64,000 nucleotides of DNA, taken from Epiperipatus broadwayi (taxonomy: Eukaryota > Onychophora > Udeonychophora > Euonychophora > Peripatidae). Below are positions 57,196 to 64,000 of the stretch, in pieces. The stretch covers positions 1,490,001 to 1,554,000 of the forward strand of contig JAQFVV010006341.1 of assembly GCA_028023455.1 (NCBI GenBank), written 5' to 3'. The notes below the pieces were generated by a model. That model was not told the origin of the DNA. It did no database searches and was given only the letters and a program-made list of their open reading frames with translations. Each line of letters opens with the position of its first letter. Position 1 is the stretch's first letter. Made by a program: the position numbers and the translations under genes.

Positions 57196-58030
57196 CAGTT
57201 ATAACTAATTTGCATTATTTTGCATAAATTTTCCTTCTAACAACACAGTTTTTAACAAAATAGTACCTATGAATATGAGAGCAAGAATTCTCTCAAAAGC
57301 GCACAGATATAACATTTTTCAATATATATTAACATCATATCTGTGCATACAGCACACATATATAGTATTTACAATTTAATGAAGTAAATAATTCAATCAT
57401 TTCATAGTTGATGAGATTGATAGTTACATGTTCTCTCATTAGATATATTTAATAAATAATCAGAGGTGATCATGATTATGCCTATATTAATATGCCAAAT
57501 CCTAGTAAGTTTGCAGTTTGCCAATCACATGGAACATATTAGCCAAAATTAAATAACTAACATATAGCACTTTTGTGGCATCTGTCTGTATAAACAGGTT
57601 AAGAGTTGAGCACATAATCAGGCTCAAAGATACTAGCATGATAATCTAGATTAGGGTTCAGCTTAGTGCTGAATAATTTAATATAAAGGAGAGAGAACTT
57701 GTTTACTCTACTCTATTGACACATGCTATGACACATTAAAATATTAATAAAGATAAAGAGGGTGTAAGTGGGTCATTATTCATAGGCTTCAGCATTGAAT
57801 GCTTGGTGCTCTAGGACTGAACCACTTGCTATGAATATGAGAACTTTAATAGTTCAGGAAGTCAGATAATTTTTAATAACAATCTGGATCCTTGCATTTC
57901 AGTTCTAAAATGGTTTGTTTTACCCAAACTAGACATATGAGGGTGACCTCCACCAGAACTCATAAGAAAAGATGCAGCAGGCAGTTAGGGTACTATAGGT
58001 ACTTTGTAACGGCACGGCCACAACCTATAC
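57196..58030. other. No gene recognised
   Basis: AT-rich to mixed sequence left of LINE copy D. The 57900-58025 stretch is less AT-biased and may be the flank or target of an older insertion. Confidence 0.4.
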
Positions 58031-58048
58031 ATATCATCATCATCATTA

Positions 58049-58789
58049 TCAACCATTATCAATCCACTGCAGGATGAAGGTCTCTCCAAGTTTAATCCAT
58101 CTTCTCCGATCTTTAGCTTCTCTTCTCCACATCACCCCTGCACACTTTCTTATTTCATCCATCCATCTCACATGTGGTCTCTTTCTGGGTCTTTTACAAT
58201 CTCTTGGAATCCAGTTTAAAATTTCAATTGTCCATCTATTATCATCTCTTCTAACAATATATCCAGCCCAACTCCACTTCAATCTTTTAATTTTTTCAAT
58301 GAGGTCAGTAACACCTGTTTGTTCTTTTACCCATACATTGCGTTTACGATCTCTTCTTGTTACTCCCAACATACATCTCTCCATACTTCTTTGAGTGGTC
58401 TGAAGTCTCTGAATTGCTCTTTTATTAAGTGTCCAAGTCTCAGATCCATAAGTAAGAACTGGTAAAACACATTTGTTAAAAACCTTCCTTTTCAAACACA
58501 TAGGCATATTTCCTTTTAGTATCAAGTTATGTCTACCAAAAGCACTCCAACCAAGTTTAATTCTATGATTAATTTCCTCCATTATGTTTCCATCTGTATT
58601 AATAATCTGACCAAGGTATTTGTAACTGTTAACTTCTTCTAATTCATCATAATCAATCTTTATTTTCATATTTTGAGCAAATCGATTAAACATTACTTTA
58701 GTCTTTTTAACATTTATCTTTAGTCCTACTTTCATCTGATAATTCCTGCAACATTTCCTGCAGATCTGAAGCATTATTTGCAAAAACAA
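58049..58789 (-). CDS. LINE copy D, C-terminal part in the second frame
   Basis: 246 codons. The homologous part starts at KVGLKINVKKTKVMFNRFAQ; the preceding 20 or so residues are out-of-frame readthrough of the RT region, so the ATG at 58789 is not a natural start. It continues YKYLGQIINTDGNIMEEINH, RIKLGWSAFGRHNLILKGNM, LTYGSETWTLNKRAIQRLQT, WSWAGYIVRRDDNRWTIEIL and ends ILQWIDNG, as in copy C. This is the RT thumb and C-terminal domain typical of the family. Together with the upstream ORF it makes one interrupted polyprotein. Confidence 0.85.
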   Translation of the reverse strand: MFLQIMLQICRKCCRNYQMKVGLKINVKKTKVMFNRFAQNMKIKIDYDELEEVNSYKYLGQIINTDGNIMEEINHRIKLGWSAFGRHNLILKGNMPMCLKRKVFNKCVLPVLTYGSETWTLNKRAIQRLQTTQRSMERCMLGVTRRDRKRNVWVKEQTGVTDLIEKIKRLKWSWAGYIVRRDDNRWTIEILNWIPRDCKRPRKRPHVRWMDEIRKCAGVMWRREAKDRRRWIKLGETFILQWIDNG

Positions 58790-60878
58790 CTACATCATCT
58801 GTGAAATCTAAATGACTTAAATAATCACCATTTACTTTCACTCCTTTAGTTTCCCATTTTAATCCACAAAATACTTTATGCAGCACTGCTGTAAAAAGTT
58901 TTGGAGATATGGAGTCACCTTGTCTTACACCTTTCTTAATGTTGACTTTCCCAGTGTCATTATGTAATCTAATTGTTGCTGTTGCATTTTTATAAATATT
59001 CTTTAAAATATGACAATATCCTGGATCTATACCTTGATGATCTAATGCTTTAATCACTGAAGAAATGTTTATAGAATCAAATGCCTTTTCATAATCTACA
59101 AATCCTAAGCAAAATGGCAATTCATATTCATTTGTCCTTTCTATAACTTCCCTCAATACCTGGATATGATCTACTGTACTAAAACCACTTTTAAATCCGG
59201 CTTGTTCTCTTGGTTGGTGGAAATCCAATGTTTTCTGTAGACGAGTAGTAATTATCTTGGTAAAAATTTTATATAAAACTGATAAAAGGCTGATAGGTCT
59301 GTAATTTCTAATATCTTCTTTATCACCTTTTTTAAATATTAATATTATTACTGCATTCTTCCAATCATCCGGTACATCTTTATCATTTAGACATTTGGTA
59401 TATAACTTTGCTAAAAAAAATTCTATTTCTTCATCTGCTTCTTTTAATATATCAATTATAATTCCATCATTACCTGGAGCCTTTCCTTTCTTCATACATT
59501 TAATTGCATGTCTCACTTCTTCATTTAAAATTCTGGGCAATTCGGAAGATGTAATAGATATAGGAGGTACTTGTTCTTTATTACTATATAATTCTTGATA
59601 AAAATCTTCTACCAATTTCATGATGTCATCTCTCCTTTTAGTAATAATTCCATCTTTTTTTCTTATTGCAGATATAAATTTCCTACCAATACCAAAATGT
59701 TGTTTTACATTCTTAAGACTTTTATTTTCTTCTACAGCTTTCCTTGCTAGTTCACAGTTATTCTTTCTTATATCATTTTCAACTCTTTTCCACACCATTT
59801 TACAAAATTCAAGATATTCAATTCTTTTTAATGCATCATTTTTGTATATCTTCATATTCCTTCTTTTCTTTATAAATTCTCTAGTCTCAGTAGAAATTTT
59901 ATTGGTCAAGTTCTGTTTCTTTCTACCAGCTATCTTTGTTGCAGTTTTCAAAAGTGTATCAGTTATTTTCATATTAATTTCATTCAAATCTGAATCATGT
60001 TCAAAATCTACTAATACTTGAAACCGATTTGTAAGTTCTAATTTAAATTCATTAGAATGTTTCTGAAGATTAGGAATATCAACTGTAAATATTGTTTTTC
60101 TTAATAATTTTTGTCTCTCTAGTTTTACATTAACACGTATCTTACATCTTACTAATCGATGATCACTTCCTGTGTTAAATTTATTAAGAACATTACAATC
60201 TTGAAATATGTATTTCCTGTTAGTCAAAATATAATCCAATTCTGCTGTACCTTCATTTGGATGCTTCCATGTCCATTTCCTTTTAACATTTTTCTCAAAA
60301 AAAAAAAAAGAATTCATAATATAAAGTTTTTCTTTTTCTGCAAACTCCACAAGTCTATGTCCTCTCTCATTTCTATTACCATAACCAAAATTACCCACAG
60401 CACTTTCATCTTTCATTTTTTTACCAATTCTAGCATTAAAGTCTCCCATAACAATTTTAAAATGGTGTTTACTCTGATCAAAAGCCTTTTGTACATCCAT
60501 ATAAAAATCTTCTACTACTTCATCACTATGAGAACTTGTTGGGGCATAAACCTGAATTATCTGCATTTGGTATCTGCTATTAAGTTGTATAACTAATCTT
60601 GCCACTCTGTCCGATACACCATCAATCTCCACAATATTGTTCTTCCACTTTTTATTTATAATGAATCCTACTCCACTTGTATTTCCAATATTTGTGTCTT
60701 TATAATAGAGTATATGTCCACTTTTTAAATCAATTGTCTCTTCACCTTTTCTTCTAACTTCACAAAGTCCAATAATGTTCCATTTAATGTAAGAGAGTTC
60801 TTCTTCTAATTCTTTCAATCTTCCTTCACTTGAAAGTGATCTGCAGTTGTAAGTACCTAAATAAAAAGTCGTCATCAA
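58707..60878 (-). CDS. LINE copy D ORF: AP endonuclease plus reverse transcriptase
   Basis: 723 codons. Endonuclease, residues about 4-245: TYNCRSL (Asn11), GLCEVRRKGEE (Glu40), QVYAPTSSHSDE (Tyr111), VMGDFNARIGKK (Asp146, Asn148) and GSDHRLVRC (Asp239, His240). These are the catalytic and DNA-binding positions of the exonuclease-III-like fold. RT: GKAPGNDGIIIDIL, RNYRPISLLSVLYKIFTKII, QAGFKSGFSTVDHIQVLREV, motif A FVDYEKAFDSI, motif B GVRQGDSISPKLFTAVL, motif C LDFTDDVVVFA at 692-695. Motif C has Thr where copies A and C have Ala (FADD). The frame then runs out through an 8-bp deletion, ending ESRTKDKC. A T-run adds two Phe (NSFFFFEKN against NSFFEKN in copy A). Likely inactive as it stands. 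Confidence 0.9.
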   Translation of the reverse strand: MMTTFYLGTYNCRSLSSEGRLKELEEELSYIKWNIIGLCEVRRKGEETIDLKSGHILYYKDTNIGNTSGVGFIINKKWKNNIVEIDGVSDRVARLVIQLNSRYQMQIIQVYAPTSSHSDEVVEDFYMDVQKAFDQSKHHFKIVMGDFNARIGKKMKDESAVGNFGYGNRNERGHRLVEFAEKEKLYIMNSFFFFEKNVKRKWTWKHPNEGTAELDYILTNRKYIFQDCNVLNKFNTGSDHRLVRCKIRVNVKLERQKLLRKTIFTVDIPNLQKHSNEFKLELTNRFQVLVDFEHDSDLNEINMKITDTLLKTATKIAGRKKQNLTNKISTETREFIKKRRNMKIYKNDALKRIEYLEFCKMVWKRVENDIRKNNCELARKAVEENKSLKNVKQHFGIGRKFISAIRKKDGIITKRRDDIMKLVEDFYQELYSNKEQVPPISITSSELPRILNEEVRHAIKCMKKGKAPGNDGIIIDILKEADEEIEFFLAKLYTKCLNDKDVPDDWKNAVIILIFKKGDKEDIRNYRPISLLSVLYKIFTKIITTRLQKTLDFHQPREQAGFKSGFSTVDHIQVLREVIERTNEYELPFCLGFVDYEKAFDSINISSVIKALDHQGIDPGYCHILKNIYKNATATIRLHNDTGKVNIKKGVRQGDSISPKLFTAVLHKVFCGLKWETKGVKVNGDYLSHLDFTDDVVVFANNASDLQEMLQELSDESRTKDKC

Positions 60879-61312
60879 ATGGCAGCCTGGGTCCGCAATC
60901 AGGGGATTCTTAGCACCCTCCGCCTTTGTCCACCAACCGCTGTCTTGGTTGGTGACTTTACAGCCTCCTGGGAATAAGGGTCATGCTTTATTTTTGTCTG
61001 TCATAATTGTATATATGTATTGGGAAAATATTTATCATTTACACAAACATTCATTCTGCCTTATCAGGCACTGAGCAGAAAGACCATGGTGTTTCTTGAT
61101 CTTAAACTCAGAGGTAAAAAGCCAATAAACTCACCACGCTGGCTAATGTGTGTTGGTGAGCAGCCCATCCATGTTCGTATACTATATGAATAATCACATA
61201 GTAATAACAGCTGCAACGACAAGAACGTATGGAGTGGACATTAGGAATTTGCCCTGCTCGGTTCCTTTAAGGCCTCCAAGAGGAATCAAAGGGTCTCCTT
61301 TCAGTTAATAGC

Positions 61313-62314
61313 AAAACTAAAATAAAATAAAATGGGATAAAGGTAATTAAAAAAATTAAATAGTTCAGATATTCAAATTAAAAAGAATGTTCAGCTTATT
61401 TAAAAAGTGTTTAAGCAATCTTATTATTAAAAAATGCACCAAGTGCATTAAGAGCAGCCACCGTGACTTATGTATTAAAGATTATTATTATTTTATTTAA
61501 AAATACAAACTATTATAAAAATAAACAATTTAAGAAATAGTCTGTAAGTAGTTGACAAACCATTCTGCAAAAGCAGGGTACATTCATTCTTCATCATATA
61601 ACTTAAAGAGTGTACTCTAAAAATTATAATACTAAGCAAAACTGCTCTTAAAATTTAAAATTGAGTGATAAGACAAATATACCAAAATAAAATAATGATG
61701 AAAAATTAATAAACAATTTATTATTTACATAAAAAAAATTTTTTTAAACTTGAATTAATAATTTTATAAAATATTAATTATTCTAATTTATATGGAGAAT
61801 ACACTGATGTATCTTTCTCTGACCTTTTTCCACAATGTTTAATCAATTTTGAATGCTACTAAAATTTTAAAAAGAAATGTCGGTTTTCAATCATTCTTAT
61901 TTATATTAAGGTATTAATAACATAATAATGGAAATACAAAATTCAAATAATATTCATTTTTATAAAAAAATGTTTTAAATTCTGTTTGATCATTTCAATA
62001 GCTAATAATAATAAATAATTTTAGAATGGAAAGTTTTAATTTCAATCTTAGCAATAATTCAAATGAAATTAAACATTTTAAAAACTTTATAAAGAATTGG
62101 ATGATTTATTATAAATATTTTAACAATTTTTTTTAATGATAAATCTGTTATTATCAAATCAATCCATCACTTGTACATACTCTGGACAGAAAAAAACACC
62201 TCTGAAACAAATGCATTAAGTAGCACAAATAATACTTTGGCATAACAACTGGTGTGCTTAAGAGAGTTCAGCCAACTGACATTTCTAATGTTTAACATCA
62301 ACATCTTAGTGACA
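61313..62314. other. No gene recognised
   Basis: Very AT-rich. Nothing recognised. Confidence 0.45.
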
Positions 62315-62395
62315 AGACAAAACTCTCCATACAGTAAGTAGTGCCACCCTGTATAAGAGATGGTGATCATGTGATGCTTAATGGTTTAACATCTT
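62315..62395. mobile_element. Fold-back family F1, short remnant
   Basis: ACAAAACTCTCCATACAGTA, then AGTGCCACCCTGTA, joins directly to AAGAGATGGTGATCATGTGA and GCTTAATGGTTTAACATC. The two ends of family F1 thus sit together with the interior deleted. Confidence 0.65.
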
Positions 62396-64000
62396 AGTGA
62401 GATAATCACAAAACAAATAGAAAAACAATTTTTTTTAAAAAATAATAGTATTAAAAGAAAGAGTAAATTTTATATAAAACTAATGCAGCTCCATTAATAT
62501 TAATATAAGTTCAAATAATTAATGATTACCAAACATCTTATGGCATTTAAATCCTCAATTCCAGATAAGTTTCTGCCTTTCAATTCTTAATCAATGAAAT
62601 CTGGGATTCAAAATTAAAAGTATCAGAGTTATGCATCTAGAAATCACCCCTAATTCTACTTTTATCATTCATGCCAAAAACAAAAATTTAAATCAGTCTA
62701 AGGTTTTGAACAGTTGCATATAGATATGATTCCAGTACAGTATTTATATATTTTATGCCTCATGTGATGTTTATTAATTATACCTATTTTCATCAAGCAA
62801 ATTGACTTAAGTTCAACTCTTAGGCTAAATTAAATTCAGATTTCCAGCCTGGATGGTAAAATAGAACCAGAAGTGCTATATGTATGCTTTTACTGCAGTG
62901 CTCCCAACTTTGAACCCAAAACCTTAATCATAAAGACAAAAGACAAAAACTGGTCTGTTGATGCAGATTTCAATGCAATATAAACTGTTTAATAAATGGC
63001 ACTTGAGTGGGAATTGGTCTTGTTTTATTATGTAGGGTATGAGCTGGGGAAGTACTTGGATTTTATTGATACTTTTTTAATTGAGGATTTATAAATAAAA
63101 AAAGAGAGAAATATATATTACATAACTTATTAGAAAATTCTTACCTATACATATATAAAATGTAAATATGTTAAACTAACTTAACATGCCTTAAAATAGA
63201 TAATGTTTATTTGCATATCTGTATAAACCAGTTCTCAAGACTAGTATCTCAAACATACTACTTAGGGACTAAATTAATTAATAACCCATATTAAGATACC
63301 AAACCTGCATCTCTAATATTTATTAATCTAGGGAGGAGAAAGCATATTTGAAAAGCAATTACTGATAAAACATTATAAATATGCTTTAATAATATACCTA
63401 TGGCTATTTTCTATGATATTCAGATTACATATATAGAAAGTTATAATTCATAACTACAGCTAAGCAAACTACAATATTATCTAGATGTAACAGATTACTC
63501 CAATATCAATTTATGAAATTAATCAGTATAAATAATAATATCTTGAACCTGTGAGTTGAGAGTAATAATTCAAATACTTAACATTTATTAAAATGAAGAT
63601 ATGAAAACATCTTTGCAAAGAAATGGCCTAAAATCATATATGTATACTCACGGTTTCGAGTTATTTGGCATATTAAATATGTACAATAATAAAATGGTAA
63701 AATTATGAAAGTAAATTAAAATGAAATAAATAGGTATAGAAGGCAGCAGTAACTTATAGCTTAAATAAGATTATTACAGTGTGTTACATTTAAAAGGATG
63801 ATTTAAAATTATAAGTTTCGATTTCGGACAAGATTGAGCTTTACACTTATTAAAATTTGTGAGATACATTTACAGAATTTAAGAAAACAAATTTTTGAGA
63901 TTGATTCATTATGTAGTTAGCTTAGATAAATTTTGAAAGATTTACAGTTTATAAACAGAGCTCTGCGGTAATTAGAAATGTTACCAATTTTCTTCATTGC
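62396..64000. other. No gene recognised
   Basis: AT-rich sequence to the window end; no exon, element or RNA gene recognised. Confidence 0.45.

Larger units (their letters stand above)
58031..61312 (-). mobile_element. RTE-type LINE, copy D (near full length)
   Basis: 3.3 kb on the minus strand, about 4.4 kb upstream of BAZ1B and in the same orientation. From 5' to 3': a leader (about 60879-61312) shared with copies A and B; a single long ORF with endonuclease and RT; a short overlap region with a frameshift at about 58730; the C-terminal ORF; and a 3' end of CAGTGGATTGATAATGGTTG followed by ATGATGATGATGATAT. There is no poly(A), as in RTE elements, which end in short tandem repeats. No target duplication could be assigned. 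Confidence 0.9.

Overview
This window is AT-rich (by eye roughly 70% A+T) animal nuclear DNA. It has spliced coding exons with GT/AG borders, several non-LTR retrotransposons, tRNA-derived SINEs, short inverted-repeat DNA transposons and long AT-rich stretches without genes. Nothing in it is prokaryotic. The one confident host gene is an invertebrate homologue of BAZ1B (WSTF). The transposon families (RTE-type LINEs with a TGA-type tail, Penelope GIY-YIG, hAT with a ZBED/SCAND3-like C-terminus, Tc1/mariner- and hAT-like MITEs) suit an invertebrate such as an arthropod or mollusc; I cannot narrow it further.

BAZ1B lies on the minus strand. Exon 1 (53472-53584) carries the start codon, exon 2 (52558-52733) most of the WAC domain, and exon 3 (16023-16128) continues it. 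The phases agree at both joins (2/2 and 1/1). Intron 1 is about 0.8 kb. Intron 2 is about 36.4 kb and makes up more than half of the window. The rest of the gene should lie left of position 16023; I found no convincing exon 4. A CCAAT box sits about 80 bp upstream of the ATG.

Region by region. 1-14200 holds a hAT transposase C-terminus (3-302), a palindrome (931-1380), a large fold-back element (2509-3293), a 1.07-kb element with 80-bp inverted repeats and an 8-bp target duplication (3878-4947), a decayed endonuclease/RT retrotransposon on the plus strand (about 4990-7165), and a 2.5-kb inverted-repeat-bounded unit that is mostly a degenerate minisatellite (11731-14199). 16129-52557 is BAZ1B intron 2. 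It contains three RTE-type LINE copies (20633-23812, 30245-33288, 41547-43286), a TA-flanked MITE (24239-25418), a tandem and inverted repeat array split by a SINE (27751-28745), further fold-back family copies (29254, 33289), a hAT-type MITE (37438-37881), a 581-bp near-perfect palindrome (43287-43867) and a second SINE (about 50290-50525). To the right of the gene are a 201-bp MITE, a 162-bp tandem duplication, a Penelope GIY-YIG relic and a nearly full-length RTE copy (58031-61312).

All four RTE copies lie on the minus strand, the sense strand of BAZ1B. Three of them share an 8-bp frameshifting deletion that the fourth lacks. The fourth has an intact RT reading frame whose start and first residues come from the adjacent palindrome. 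A few short open stretches with splice-like borders or CpG-rich starts (15308, 18075, 19436, 49905) may belong to nested genes, but I do not recognise them. I found no rRNA, intact tRNA or CRISPR array, and no clearly new multi-gene system; the interesting signals are structural.
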